Shown one piece after another: positions 1-9,746 of a stretch of 64,000 nucleotides of DNA. Under the pieces are notes generated by a model that saw only the letters and a program-made list of their open reading frames with translations, did not search any database and was not told the origin of the DNA. The stretch spans positions 567,822 through 631,821 of the forward strand of contig RDOB01000003.1 of NCBI GenBank assembly GCA_011364965.1, given 5' to 3'. The stretch's first letter is position 1; the number at the start of each line of letters is the position of its first letter. A program made the translations under genes and the position numbers. Origin of the DNA: Candidatus Heimdallarchaeota archaeon. GTDB lineage: Archaea > Asgardarchaeota > Heimdallarchaeia > Hodarchaeales > Hodarchaeaceae.

Positions 1-1
1 A

Positions 2-655
2 TCACGAAGGTTTCATTCGGAGCTGTTTAAAGCGCTGTTGAACAGCGATCTGTATAGATAATATTTGAAAAGCCATTGAAATGTTCTCCCCTGTCCGTGC
101 ACTCGTTTCAATTAGATGGATTCCGAAACCATAGTTTTCTCGACTTTTTTTATCATATTTTCTAGTTAAATATTCAGCATATTGTCTTGGTACGAGGTTC
201 AATCCACTTTCTTTAAGATCTATCTTATTTGCAACTAATATTAAGGGGATTGGTCCTTTCATATTATGTTCCCATAGTTCTCCTATCCAGTTCTCTAAGT
301 TCTTAAAGGAGTCTCTATTGGTAATATCATAGATGAGCAATGCGCCATTGGTACCCTTATAAAATGTCTGTCGTACCTCAGAAAAATGTGGTTGCCCTGC
401 TAAATCCCATATCTGATATTTAATTTCCCTAGATCCCAAGTTTACCACATATGTTGAAAAATCTGCTCCTATTGTTGCTGAATAAACGGGATTAAATCCG
501 TGACCAATGAACCGTCGTCTTATCGAGGTTTTTCCCACAGCTCCATTTCCGATAAGGACTATTTTCCATAATGTCCTAGAGTCCTTTGGAAAAAGGAATT
601 CGACATCCAAATCAGTTTCAAAATCTGATGGTAAATTAGTAGTAACCCCGTTCAA
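2..655 (-). CDS. Ras/Rab-like small GTPase
   Basis: A 217-residue small GTPase with all five G motifs: P-loop GNGAVGKTS near residue 37, switch I threonine in SATIGADF, WDLAGQ, NKID and ETSA. It should be a GTP-dependent molecular switch in the cytoplasm; no C-terminal prenylation cysteine is present. About 28 residues precede the P-loop. The only usable start is TTG, because an in-frame stop (that of the kinase) lies upstream and no ATG or GTG intervenes. It is the last gene of a four-gene operon, 57 bases after the histidine kinase. Family assignment is secure; Rab versus other Ras subfamily is not. Confidence 0.9.
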   Translation of the reverse strand: MNGVTTNLPSDFETDLDVEFLFPKDSRTLWKIVLIGNGAVGKTSIRRRFIGHGFNPVYSATIGADFSTYVVNLGSREIKYQIWDLAGQPHFSEVRQTFYKGTNGALLIYDITNRDSFKNLENWIGELWEHNMKGPIPLILVANKIDLKESGLNLVPRQYAEYLTRKYDKKSRENYGFGIHLIETSARTGENISMAFQILSIQIAVQQRFKQLRMKPS

Positions 656-712
656 TAGTTCTCTTAAATTATCGCGGAATTCAAATTCATTTTCATTCTT
701 GTTGAACGTACT

Positions 713-2236
713 TTATCCTCCTTTAGAATTACCGTCTTGTGGATTCGTCTTCAGCTCTGGAAGAACAATAGAGAAAGTGGATCCTTTTTTATATTCACTC
801 TCAACATAGATTGCTCCTTTATGGAGATACACTAATTCACGAGCTAGTGCTAATCCAATTCCTGTTCCTTGAATGTGTGAAACATCATCTGATCTATAAA
901 ACCTCGTAAAAATGTGTGGAATATCCTTTTTTGAGATTCCCATCCCCTGATCAGTAATTTCAATTAATGTTTCCTTATTCTCTTCTCCAGAAGAATATTT
1001 TCCCTTATAAGACTCGGTGACCTTAATAGTTATATTAGAGTTATTCGAAGAATACTTAATGGCATTATCAAGTATGATTCGGAATATTTGTTCAATCCGA
1101 TGAACATCTCCCATTAATTCTACCTGTTCTGAGCCTAAGACTTGAACGTTAAGTTTTTTCTCATAAATTCGCGGTTCTAATTGAGCTATGACTGAATAAA
1201 TAGTCCCCAAGATATGGTACTTTTCCCATTTCAATTTTAAGCCTTTCCCAGCGTCGAAACGGGATAATATTAGTAGGTCATCCACCTGCTGATTTAATAT
1301 TGCTGCACTTCTCCCCATAGAATTAATTATCTCGATTTTTTCCTCCTCTGTAAGCTTCGTTCCATACCTTTGAAGGTTTATTACTGATAAATTCAACGCA
1401 GAGATAGGAGTTCTAAGTTCATGGGAAACAACAGATACAAACTTCTTTCGGAGATTTTCAAACTCGATAAATGGAGTAATATCCCTAAATTCAATAATAG
1501 AAACAAGAGAATTCTGGTTTATGGAAGAATTTAACGCGACTGTAAATTCTAGAAAGAGATTTGATGTTACTTCAACTACAACCTTTTGGTTAATGTCGTA
1601 AGTTAAGAAAAGTGTTCTAATGGTGTCAAAAAAGGGGTGACCTGTACTAAGTACGAAATTCAATTCACATACTCTTATTTCTGATAAGATTCTTTTGATT
1701 AGTCTTTCTGCTGCTGTATTGATGATAATAGCCTTTCCATCTTGATCTAATACAATTACTCCATCTTTTATATTATTAAGTATCAATTCAATCTGTTTTT
1801 TTTCTCGATTGACAATTTCGCTTTGTGATCTAAGATGATCAATTATTTCTTCTAAGTAATCGTGGCTTAAACCAATCTTATCTTCAAAATCTGTTGAGAA
1901 TGAAATTTGCTTCAATAGAAGAAATATGGAATTTAAATTAATGTACTTTGTTTTGAAATAGAACGAGATAATCTCTCCATTGTTTCTCAAGCAGCGTAAT
2001 ACACCCGTATTATGCATTTTTTCTGAATAAATTGGATATTTGTAAATATAGTCTAAGTCTAGGTTATAGATATATGCTGAAATATCTTTTCCAATCATCT
2101 CTTGTTCTGAATATTTTAATATATCTGTTAGATATATATTAACATATTGTATTTTATGCTCCTTGAGATAAATAATCCCCATATCTAAATTATTTAAGAT
2201 TTCTTGAAATCCTTCTGAATTCACCGTTTGATTCAT
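713..2236 (-). CDS. PAS-domain sensor histidine kinase
   Basis: A 507-residue soluble kinase. Two PAS-like segments (about residues 8-120 and 150-260) precede a HisKA helix with the phospho-acceptor motif SHELRTP near residue 273 and an HATPase_c domain with N box (ILDNAIKYS), G1 box (DQGMGI) and G2 box (GTGIGLALA). No membrane segment is visible, so it probably senses a cytoplasmic signal. An AGGGGGA ribosome site precedes the ATG. It sits between the longin-GTPase gene and the Ras-like GTPase gene; the response regulator that begins the operon is its obvious partner. Confidence 0.93.
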   Translation of the reverse strand: MNQTVNSEGFQEILNNLDMGIIYLKEHKIQYVNIYLTDILKYSEQEMIGKDISAYIYNLDLDYIYKYPIYSEKMHNTGVLRCLRNNGEIISFYFKTKYINLNSIFLLLKQISFSTDFEDKIGLSHDYLEEIIDHLRSQSEIVNREKKQIELILNNIKDGVIVLDQDGKAIIINTAAERLIKRILSEIRVCELNFVLSTGHPFFDTIRTLFLTYDINQKVVVEVTSNLFLEFTVALNSSINQNSLVSIIEFRDITPFIEFENLRKKFVSVVSHELRTPISALNLSVINLQRYGTKLTEEEKIEIINSMGRSAAILNQQVDDLLILSRFDAGKGLKLKWEKYHILGTIYSVIAQLEPRIYEKKLNVQVLGSEQVELMGDVHRIEQIFRIILDNAIKYSSNNSNITIKVTESYKGKYSSGEENKETLIEITDQGMGISKKDIPHIFTRFYRSDDVSHIQGTGIGLALARELVYLHKGAIYVESEYKKGSTFSIVLPELKTNPQDGNSKGG

Positions 2237-2248
2237 GTATAGTTCCCC

Positions 2249-3637
2249 CTAAAACCGGATTTCCCAGGTTGTGTGCCGTTCTTCTTTATTGATAATTTTA
2301 GGTGATTCAATATGAAAGGTCTTTAGGATTCCTTCCAAAAAACCAGTGAGTAAAACATCAGTTAATTCACTGGGGATACCCTCATTTTTCCAATCTTGAA
2401 CAGTTAATTCAATTGATTGGCTCCTACGATTCATTATAAATGATTTTGATGTTAATTTTAGAGGTTTCGCGTTCCAGTCACCCTTCAGATAATTTAACCA
2501 AGATTTTTGTAATAATATAGCATATCCTGTTCCTAAAATACGTACTCCCTGTTGGATTGATGGGAGCATATTTGTAAAATCCTCCTGACTTGTTCCTAAA
2601 GTTGGTAGAATAGTAAATTGGGGGAGAATTACCTGTTCAAAATAATCCAATAACTCATCATTTAATAATTTCTGAAGCATTACATCTGGGAGCGAAAAAT
2701 AAATAGTTTGTAATAGAGCTATATTACTACTTTGGTCATTTACGCTTGTAAGGAAAAAAGTTGCGATTTTTAAATAATCTTTAAAGTGCTTTAACACTAT
2801 TTGTATATTTTTATTTAATTCAATTCGTTTTTCCGGATCATACTTGTGTAAAAAAATGGAAAGATTTACATTAGACTCATTTTCATTGCGTACCAATGAC
2901 CATAGCTTATCTAAGTAGTCTAGGGCTGGTAAGAAGGAAACAGGATCCTGTATATCTACAACATAAATTAAGGTTGAGGTTTTTCCCCAATAAGTCATGT
3001 CTTTTAGATATTGACGTCGATAAAGTTCTTGTCCTCCAAAATCCAATATTAAGATATTCTCTTTTAGGAATTCTTCGAAATCTATGTGCTGAACAACTCC
3101 TATGGTTGGCTTAATTGTATGCAAACGATCTTTCGATTCCTTTTTAAAGAATAATTGAATCATAGACGTTTTTCCGGCTCTAGATAATCCTAGAAGAGCT
3201 ATTCTTATGACAGGTTTTTTCATGGATTGAGAAAGCTGAAATTCTTGATTTTTTCGAGTTAATGGACTCAGAATTGGTAAAATTAGTTTTTCAAACATTT
3301 CAGATTCTGGAAAATAGCCTTTGTCTTGGTCTTTCAACAATTGAAATGTTTCTTTAGCAATTAAATCGAAGTATCTCTCTACTTCTTCGGTTTGTATTTT
3401 TTCTTTTAGAAATAAATATAATCCGAAGGTTCTATATGTCCTTACATAGATAATTAAGTCAGAAAACCTAATTTCTTGAATTGCACTTTGAATTACTGCC
3501 TCTGAAAAATTTTGTATCGCAACCATAAATCCAGAGATCAGCTGAGGATCCTGTAAAGTATATTTTGAGCTTTCTTCAGAATAACTCCATACTTCTATCC
3601 CTGCATCCGTAGAGATAGCAAATCTTACAAACATCAT
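2249..3637 (-). CDS. Longin-like domain fused to Arf/Ras-like GTPase
   Basis: A 462-residue protein in three parts. Residues 1-105 look like a longin/roadblock-type fold (alternating strands, with LISGFMVAI and a later LYLFLKEK). Residues about 145-320 are a GTPase: P-loop GLSRAGKTS, Arf-like DFGGQ as G3 and HKYD as G4. Residues about 330-462 form a C-terminal region I cannot name. It lies between the response regulator and the histidine kinase with gaps of 9 and 12 bases, so it is probably co-translated with them. Longin and roadblock folds act as GTPase partners elsewhere; here regulator and switch seem to be one chain, which is inference from motifs. Confidence 0.8.
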   Translation of the reverse strand: MMFVRFAISTDAGIEVWSYSEESSKYTLQDPQLISGFMVAIQNFSEAVIQSAIQEIRFSDLIIYVRTYRTFGLYLFLKEKIQTEEVERYFDLIAKETFQLLKDQDKGYFPESEMFEKLILPILSPLTRKNQEFQLSQSMKKPVIRIALLGLSRAGKTSMIQLFFKKESKDRLHTIKPTIGVVQHIDFEEFLKENILILDFGGQELYRRQYLKDMTYWGKTSTLIYVVDIQDPVSFLPALDYLDKLWSLVRNENESNVNLSIFLHKYDPEKRIELNKNIQIVLKHFKDYLKIATFFLTSVNDQSSNIALLQTIYFSLPDVMLQKLLNDELLDYFEQVILPQFTILPTLGTSQEDFTNMLPSIQQGVRILGTGYAILLQKSWLNYLKGDWNAKPLKLTSKSFIMNRRSQSIELTVQDWKNEGIPSELTDVLLTGFLEGILKTFHIESPKIINKEERHTTWEIRF

Positions 3638-3646
3638 ACTTCCTTT

Positions 3647-4528
3647 CTATTGTGATTCAATGGTTAGAATATCTGATATTTTCTCCCAATATGAGGATAT
3701 ATTCCAATTCTTTCCAGTTTTTATCAGACCAGAGATGGTCTCAAGTATTTCTTTCACCCTTAAAGACATTAAATAATTAATTTTTGTTGCTAGAGTAACC
3801 AACATAAATTGTCTTTCTCCTCCTCTTACAGAATCATCAGGAATCGAATCAAAATAGAGATATCCATCTTTTTCAATATTATAGATTCTTAATAAAACAC
3901 TCTGAGATTCATAATATTTTGAATGTCCATAGATTGAGACTGTTGTTTGGAACAGTTGAACACCTATTTCCTCGAGGTCAAAATCATCAACTGTATTAGG
4001 ATAGTAATTCTGAATTTTCGGGCCAAAATTTTCATCCCATAATACATAAAATAAAATTACATCATTTTTTTGCTGAATTTTATAATCATTCTTAATTTCA
4101 AGAGATTCTAAAACTGAATTTCTGATTCTCTCACTCATTTTTCTGTATTTTAATCCTTTAGCTATTTTTCCTTTTATTGTTGCAAGTAGATCTTCCTCCT
4201 CAAATGGTTTTATTATATAGTCATCTATCCCGAGAGTTTTAGCAAATCGAACGTCAGCAGGTGAACTTTTTGCAGTCAAGAAAATGAAAGGGATAAGGTT
4301 CCAATCTGGATTGTTAGAAACTTCTTGAAGAAAGTCATAACCATTCATCTCTGGCATCATGATATCGCTAAGGATTAAATCAGGGGGATTTGAGAGATTA
4401 TCTAATATTTCTAAAGCTTCTTTTCCATTTGAGCCTGTATAAACTTTATATCCATTGCATGTCAGAAAAATCCTCATATTTAACATGATTTCTTGATTAT
4501 CTTCAACAACAAGGATTGTATTTGACAA
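3647..4528 (-). CDS. Response regulator with C-terminal longin-like domain
   Basis: Residues 1-125 are a CheY-like receiver: acidic pocket VVEDNQE, phospho-acceptor Asp in ILSDIMMPEMNG near residue 55, TAKS and the conserved K of IKPFEEED. Residues about 150-293 are not DNA-binding; they start ILFYVLWDENFGPKI, a pattern typical of longin/roadblock-like domains in Asgard proteins. Output is therefore probably protein contact, plausibly with the GTPases encoded downstream. TTG start with an AAGGT ribosome site seven bases upstream; first gene of the operon. The receiver is certain, the C-terminal fold less so. Confidence 0.82.
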   Translation of the reverse strand: MSNTILVVEDNQEIMLNMRIFLTCNGYKVYTGSNGKEALEILDNLSNPPDLILSDIMMPEMNGYDFLQEVSNNPDWNLIPFIFLTAKSSPADVRFAKTLGIDDYIIKPFEEEDLLATIKGKIAKGLKYRKMSERIRNSVLESLEIKNDYKIQQKNDVILFYVLWDENFGPKIQNYYPNTVDDFDLEEIGVQLFQTTVSIYGHSKYYESQSVLLRIYNIEKDGYLYFDSIPDDSVRGGERQFMLVTLATKINYLMSLRVKEILETISGLIKTGKNWNISSYWEKISDILTIESQ

Positions 4529-4596
4529 AATTTAACCTTCTTTCCACTGTGAATTGATTATTGTAGAATGTTAAGGTCAAAATCCTCTACAACTGT

Positions 4597-4606
4597 TATT
4601 TATAGC
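4597..4606 (-). promoter_or_regulatory. TATA box of the signalling operon
   Basis: On the minus strand GCTATAAATA lies about 70 bases upstream of the response-regulator TTG. It matches an archaeal TATA box, would start transcription near 4570-4575 and leaves a leader of roughly 45 bases. Confidence 0.55.
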
Positions 4607-5165
4607 TAATTCCTCATTAAGAGAGAGGGAATTTTTTTCAAACAAGATTCTAAAAAAAATGAAACACTTAAGCTCCTAATGTGAAATGGATTTTGGAAAC
4701 ACAATTATTATGGTAACTCATTATCCTGTTGTTGTCAAAATTGGGGCAGTAGTTCTCGAAGTGCAGGATGACCCGAACATTGAAAATCCTCGTTTGGAAC
4801 TTTTTGCTGCTTTTTGTAAACATTTCATTGGAACTCTAATATTAGTTTTCAGAAGACAAAAGAAGTAGTTATTTTTTCTTTTTTCATTATATGTTCAATT
4901 TATGTTGGTTATAGGTAATACCCAGTAAACTAAAAATAACTCTAATATAGAACCTTCAATCCTAAACTACCTCAATAATTTCAAGAATTCTTTAAATAAT
5001 CAAACTTTCTTAATTGATAGAGTTAATCCATTATCTGTTAAAAAGATTAGGCCCCTTGGTTGGATTAGAAAAAATCCATCTATTCTTGTTAAATTATTTT
5101 GAAACATCAGAAATTACGTCAAAAATGTAAAGATTGGATCTTGAACTAGGAAAAATACTTTTCAT
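4607..5165. other. Intergenic stretch without a supported gene
   Basis: Divergent intergenic region between the signalling operon and HMG-CoA reductase. An open frame at 4686-4868 begins with a phrase resembling the end of an ABC ATPase (TIIMVTH) but has no ribosome site or further family signature, so I do not call it a gene. Confidence 0.4.
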
Positions 5166-5176
5166 AAAATATAAAG
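5166..5176 (+). promoter_or_regulatory. TATA box for HMG-CoA reductase
   Basis: AAAATATAAAG sits about 50 bases before the ATG; transcription would start near 5200, upstream of the GGAGAG ribosome site. Confidence 0.45.
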
Positions 5177-5225
5177 CACAATTATAATTAATAAACTACA
5201 GAAAAATGATTGGTGGAGAGCTGTC

Positions 5226-6413
5226 ATGTCAAAGAATTTAAAAATACCACGAGATAAAGAAAACGATTATACCAGAGATATGGCAAGAAAACGCTGTGAC
5301 TTCATAAAAGAAGCAACTGGCGTAGAAATGAAACATGTAAATTCTTACTCGTTTGAACCTGACATACTACGGGGAAATATTGAAAACTTTATAGGAGTTG
5401 CTCAGGTACCCATAGGACTCGCAGGTCCCCTGCTGGTGAATGGAGAATATGCCAAGGGTGAATTCTATGTACCCCTAGCAACAAGCGAGGGTACCCTCGT
5501 AGCAAGTTATAATCGTGGAATGAAAATTATAAGAGAGTGTAGTGGTGTAAAAACAACAATTCAGGAAGAGGCAATGCAGCGAGCGCCGGCTTTCATATTC
5601 GATGATGCACGCCAAGCACGCGATTTCGGTATCTGGCTTAAGGAACATTTTGATGAAATTAAGGCTCAAGCAGAATCCACCACAAGGATTGGCAAGCTGA
5701 TAGCTATTGAGCAGTATCATGCTGGGAGATTTGTGTTTACCCGTTTTGATTACACCACAGGCGACGCAGCTGGACAAAACATGACAGGAAAGGCAACTTT
5801 CTTTGCGTGTGAATGGATCAGGCAAGTTCATCCTAATGTAAACAGATATATGATAGATGGAAATTTGTCCACCGATAAAAAGCATTCACAGATAAATGTT
5901 TTGCGAACAAGAGGGAAAAGAGTTACTGCAGAAATAATTATCCCTGAAAAAATAGTTCGCGAACGAATGAACCAATCCCCTCAAAGACTCCAGTACTATC
6001 ATCAGGTAAGCGGCATAGGCACCATGATGTCAGGAGCAGCAAATAATGGTAGTCATTCGGCCAATGGAATAACAGCACTATTTATTGCCTGCGGACAAGA
6101 TGTAGCAAATGTTTCCGAGGGAGCAGCTGCGATAACCTATAGCGAGAGGACAATAGAAGGTAATTATTACTTCTCAGTCACAATACCTGCGATGATCGTG
6201 GCTACCTACGGAGGAGGAACTGGACTGGCAACCCAACAAGAGTGCCTGAAAATGCTGGGGTGTGCTGGGACGGGTAATGTGAAGAAATTCGCTGAGATTG
6301 TTGCAGGTACTGTACTTGCAGGAGAACTTTCTCTTATGAGTGCAATGCGGGTAAACATAAATGGAACTAGCGACTGGATTGAAAGTCACGATAAACTAGG
6401 TCGAAATAGATAA
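5226..6413 (+). CDS. hmgA: Hydroxymethylglutaryl-CoA reductase
   Basis: A 395-residue class I-like HMG-CoA reductase, which makes mevalonate from HMG-CoA with NAD(P)H, the committed step toward isoprenoid (archaeal membrane) lipids. Visible: catalytic Glu in ATSEGTLVAS (residue 88), the lysine of STDKKHSQIN, TGDAAGQNM in place of the usual dinucleotide motif DAMGMNM, catalytic Asp in GQDVANV, and a C-terminal ESHDK in the place of the catalytic-His SHM-x-HNR signature. That tail is atypical and the preceding segment carries a short insertion. Good GGAGAG ribosome site. The gene is visibly richer in G+C than its flanks, as is the next gene, which hints at transfer. Confidence 0.9.
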   Translation: MSKNLKIPRDKENDYTRDMARKRCDFIKEATGVEMKHVNSYSFEPDILRGNIENFIGVAQVPIGLAGPLLVNGEYAKGEFYVPLATSEGTLVASYNRGMKIIRECSGVKTTIQEEAMQRAPAFIFDDARQARDFGIWLKEHFDEIKAQAESTTRIGKLIAIEQYHAGRFVFTRFDYTTGDAAGQNMTGKATFFACEWIRQVHPNVNRYMIDGNLSTDKKHSQINVLRTRGKRVTAEIIIPEKIVRERMNQSPQRLQYYHQVSGIGTMMSGAANNGSHSANGITALFIACGQDVANVSEGAAAITYSERTIEGNYYFSVTIPAMIVATYGGGTGLATQQECLKMLGCAGTGNVKKFAEIVAGTVLAGELSLMSAMRVNINGTSDWIESHDKLGRNR

Positions 6414-6497
6414 ATTTCGAATCAATTAAAAAAGCAGGGGAAATCCTCGAGTTTCTTTGAAATTAAACATAATTAAAAAACAAGAAAGAGAGAGATA

Positions 6498-8390
6498 ATG
6501 AACGAAAATAACAAATCGAAGAAAGGATATATCATTCCTGAAGAAGACTACAAAAAGCAAATGGAATATATCAATATAATGGACCCGTATCCCCCAGACC
6601 TTTTTTACAAACTTTTTCTTGAATACAACAAAAAAGCAAGGACAGAAGTAGGTATCAACTTTGGGAGTATAATTGAGGACGCTGCAGTAAAGTATCCCAA
6701 CAGGATCGCAGTTAAGTGGGACGATAAGGACATACCTGTAACCGCGATGCAGATGATAGTACCCCATATCAAATATAAGGAATTCAATGAAAATATAAAC
6801 CGCTATGCAAACTATTTTCTTAAAATAGGTCTCAAAAAGGGAGATATAATCTGTTTACTGGTTGGTAACAGGGTTGATTCCCTTATACTGCATGCAGCAG
6901 CAGCAAAAGTCGGGGCAATATCATCGATGATGAATACTGGTTGGCGATCTAATACACTTTCATACGCCATAAATCTGAACCCCTGTAAGGCCATCATAAT
7001 TGGCGAAGAGTTGATCAACCTTTTCAACCAAACAAAAGCAGAAATCAATAAAACTGAGGATCAAAAATTATATTTTCTCCCTGATTCGGGTAAAATACAG
7101 ACACCTCCTAATATTATTGATATGAAAGAAGAAATTAAAAACATGTCTATTGATAATCCTCCTACAACCAGAACTATCAGCATCTTCGATCCTTGTCACC
7201 TGGTATTTACCTCAGGTACCACTGGAGGCAAGCCTAAAGCAGCGTTTACTATGCATAAAACCATGATTGAGAATGCGTATGCCTTCGAAATGATTCTTGA
7301 CTTGCAAAAGAATGACACCATCTACGCTCCACTTCCGTTTTTTCACAATACTTTTCTTACAGCAACATGGCCCCCAGCAATGAAAGCAGGTAGTGCAATT
7401 GCTATTCGAAGAAAATTCAGTGCCAGCAGGTTCTGGGATGATACTCGTAAATTCAGGGCTACAAAGTTTTGCTATGTGGGTGAGCTTTGCCGCTATCTCA
7501 TGAATCAAGCTGAAAAACCTGATGACGGATTAAATCCGGTGAATGGGATTTACGGGAACGGCTTGCGACCCGAAGTATGGAAGGCCTTTAAGAAGCGCTT
7601 TAACATCATATCGGTCAATGAGTTTTACGGATCAGCTGAACTACCCAGCGGGTTTGTTAACCAATATAACTTCGATTGTACCATCGGACGAAGCGTGAAA
7701 AAGAACGCGGTGGTAGCTTATGACATCGATAGAAATGAACCAATCAGAGATAAGGATGGATTCATACAAAAAGTCGATTTTGGTAAGGTAGGTCTATGCA
7801 TCTTTGAAGTAACAGAAAAGGAACCGCTCCTAGGATACACAAATAAAGACGATACCGAAAAAAAGCTCCTTCACGATGTGTTCCAGAAGGGAGACACTTG
7901 GTTTAATACAGGTGATCTGATGAGAAACATCGGATACGGACACAGACAGTTTGTAGATAGACTCGGTGACACATTCCGCTGGCACGGCGAGAATGTATCA
8001 ACTACCGAAGTAGAAGCAGTTCTCGATTCCTCAAAACAGATCTACATATCAGCAACATATGGTGTGAAAATACCGAATACTGAAGGACGCGCGGGAATGG
8101 CAGCCGTGGTAATTTTGGATAAAACACTCGAGGAATTTGATTTCAAGAAACTTTCAGAACTACTGAAAAATAAACTGCCCGATTTTGCGATACCAAAGTT
8201 TCTAAGGTTTAAAGCAAATCTAAAACAAACTCCAACAATGAAGATCAAAAAAAATAAGCTGAAAAAAGAAGAATATGACATTACAATCATTAAAGATCCT
8301 GTATACGTGCTTTTGCCAGGTGAAGAGACTTACCAGCCGCTAACCGCCGAGATCCTGAAGAATATGAAAAAAGGAACCTATAAATTTTAA
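6498..8390 (+). CDS. FATP-like acyl-CoA synthetase (AMP-forming)
   Basis: A 630-residue ANL-superfamily ligase that should activate a fatty or other carboxylic acid to its CoA thioester through an acyl-adenylate. Motifs: ATP-binding TSGTTGGKPKAA near residue 239, FYGSAELP, NTGDL, and GDTFRWHGENVSTTEVE, the last typical of the FATP/FadD6 (very-long-chain) branch. A lysine-rich tail after PTMKIKK contains the probable catalytic lysine. AGAGAGAG ribosome site; 84 bases after HMG-CoA reductase and probably co-transcribed. The substrate cannot be read from sequence, but the pairing points to lipid metabolism. Confidence 0.88.
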   Translation: MNENNKSKKGYIIPEEDYKKQMEYINIMDPYPPDLFYKLFLEYNKKARTEVGINFGSIIEDAAVKYPNRIAVKWDDKDIPVTAMQMIVPHIKYKEFNENINRYANYFLKIGLKKGDIICLLVGNRVDSLILHAAAAKVGAISSMMNTGWRSNTLSYAINLNPCKAIIIGEELINLFNQTKAEINKTEDQKLYFLPDSGKIQTPPNIIDMKEEIKNMSIDNPPTTRTISIFDPCHLVFTSGTTGGKPKAAFTMHKTMIENAYAFEMILDLQKNDTIYAPLPFFHNTFLTATWPPAMKAGSAIAIRRKFSASRFWDDTRKFRATKFCYVGELCRYLMNQAEKPDDGLNPVNGIYGNGLRPEVWKAFKKRFNIISVNEFYGSAELPSGFVNQYNFDCTIGRSVKKNAVVAYDIDRNEPIRDKDGFIQKVDFGKVGLCIFEVTEKEPLLGYTNKDDTEKKLLHDVFQKGDTWFNTGDLMRNIGYGHRQFVDRLGDTFRWHGENVSTTEVEAVLDSSKQIYISATYGVKIPNTEGRAGMAAVVILDKTLEEFDFKKLSELLKNKLPDFAIPKFLRFKANLKQTPTMKIKKNKLKKEEYDITIIKDPVYVLLPGEETYQPLTAEILKNMKKGTYKF

Positions 8391-9049
8391 ATTGATGCTA
8401 GTATGTGGCTTACACACAATGATTTCTTAGCAATAAAATCAACTATCTTATTTCCAGTACATAATATACCACAATCAATCATGATTTCATAATAATCTGA
8501 AGTTCTATTATTTGTGTTAACTACTTACATTACCTTTGTGTCATTAGATTTTTTTTTCTTTATATATTTTCTATACTGAAATGATGCAGCATAAATGAAG
8601 AAAATTTAATCAAGTTACCTGCCTTCCTCCCTAAACAATCACAGAAAGAAAGGCAATACAAAAACGAAATGGGATATATGTATTATTAAAAATCTAATAC
8701 AAACTGAAAATTCCAATTCTTAATACATCTAGATAGGTTTTAAACCTTTATTTAATTTATCAAGAGGCCAATTTTGTGTTGATCCAGTTGTTTCAAGTTC
8801 TGGGACCCACTCCATTGAAACCAAATATGCAGATAATTAATAAATGTGGTATTATGTGGTTCATCCTCTATATAGGGAAAAATAATAATAACTTAGATAA
8901 CGGTATGTAATGAGCGAATCAAATATATTGCATTCTACCTAAAGGCGCAAACCTCCACGCTTAAAATACCGCAAAGCTTTCACAACCGAGAGTCAATAGC
9001 AGGAAGAGTATGGAATAAAAATCTTTTAGTTCAAAGAGAGAGAGAAAAT
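8391..9049. other. Intergenic with a short coding remnant
   Basis: Mostly A+T-rich DNA. A T-run near 8548-8558 could end the lipid transcript. On the minus strand 8729-8840 reads like the last ~30 codons of a protein (ending PLDKLNKGLKPI then TAG) with no start or body, so probably a gene remnant of unknown family. Confidence 0.3.
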
Positions 9050-9229
9050 CTATTTGGATTTAAAAAGATCGTCTAATTCAGTTATGGCGTCTTTAAAGGT
9101 ATAATTCTCGAATACACTCCGTCCTTGAAGGATTGTAGTAATCATATCCTTTTGTTGCTCAGTCATATCTTTCGTTAGTTCAGCTAAAAGGTGATTTCCA
9201 TCAATAGGGGTTAGCGGATTTGTTTGCAT
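9050..9229 (-). CDS. Small hypothetical protein
   Basis: A 59-residue acidic, mostly helical protein. I chose the ATG at 9229 because GAGGT stands about seven bases before it; a TTG five codons further out is the alternative. No recognised domain. It stands alone upstream of the oxidoreductase pseudogene region and could itself be a relic. Confidence 0.4.
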   Translation of the reverse strand: MQTNPLTPIDGNHLLAELTKDMTEQQKDMITTILQGRSVFENYTFKDAITELDDLFKSK

Positions 9230-9537
9230 CCTTGAACCTCGCAATGAAAAACAAATGCCTGATGAAATTGAATATCAACCGAACACTCCACTGATCCTTA
9301 TAAGGTTTTCTTCAAACACATGAACAATTGGTGTGGAAAAAGGTACACAATTTAAGCAAGGGATTAGGCGAGGTACAGTTCAACATTGAGACGTTGACCT
9401 TTTTAGTTGCAAATACTACCACAAGTTTTCGAACAAAGGAGCTTAGCTTTCTTCCTCTTTCGATGAAATTGATAACTATAAGCCATTAAGAAAAAGTCTG
9501 GTCTAGTTATCAATAATCCTCGCAAATTATAGAGAAA

Positions 9538-9746
9538 CTAGGGAATCCAGATATAATTCATCGTCTTTTCCACTCTCGTGTTAAGTGTGTGATTCCAACG
9601 AAGAGAATAAGTATCCTCCGCATAGATATATGGATACATTCCCCACCCTGCTACGTGTTCGGGTAATTGAGGCTCAATTCCGTTACGGTAACTTGGACAC
9701 CTAATTTTAGCGGTTTGGTTACTACAGCCATATAAGCAATAATACT
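9538..9746 (-). pseudogene. Unidentified C-terminal coding remnant
   Basis: On the minus strand an open frame of about 70 codons without a start ends at 9538. It is rich in Tyr and Trp (AGWGMYPYIYAEDTYSLRW) and reads like the C terminus of an unknown protein, fused directly to the decayed oxidoreductase upstream. Family not recognised. Confidence 0.35.

Noticed and set aside
4686..4868. Open frame resembling the end of an ABC ATPase (TIIMVTH)
   Set aside because: Only one short phrase matches; no Walker or signature motif nearby and no ribosome site.
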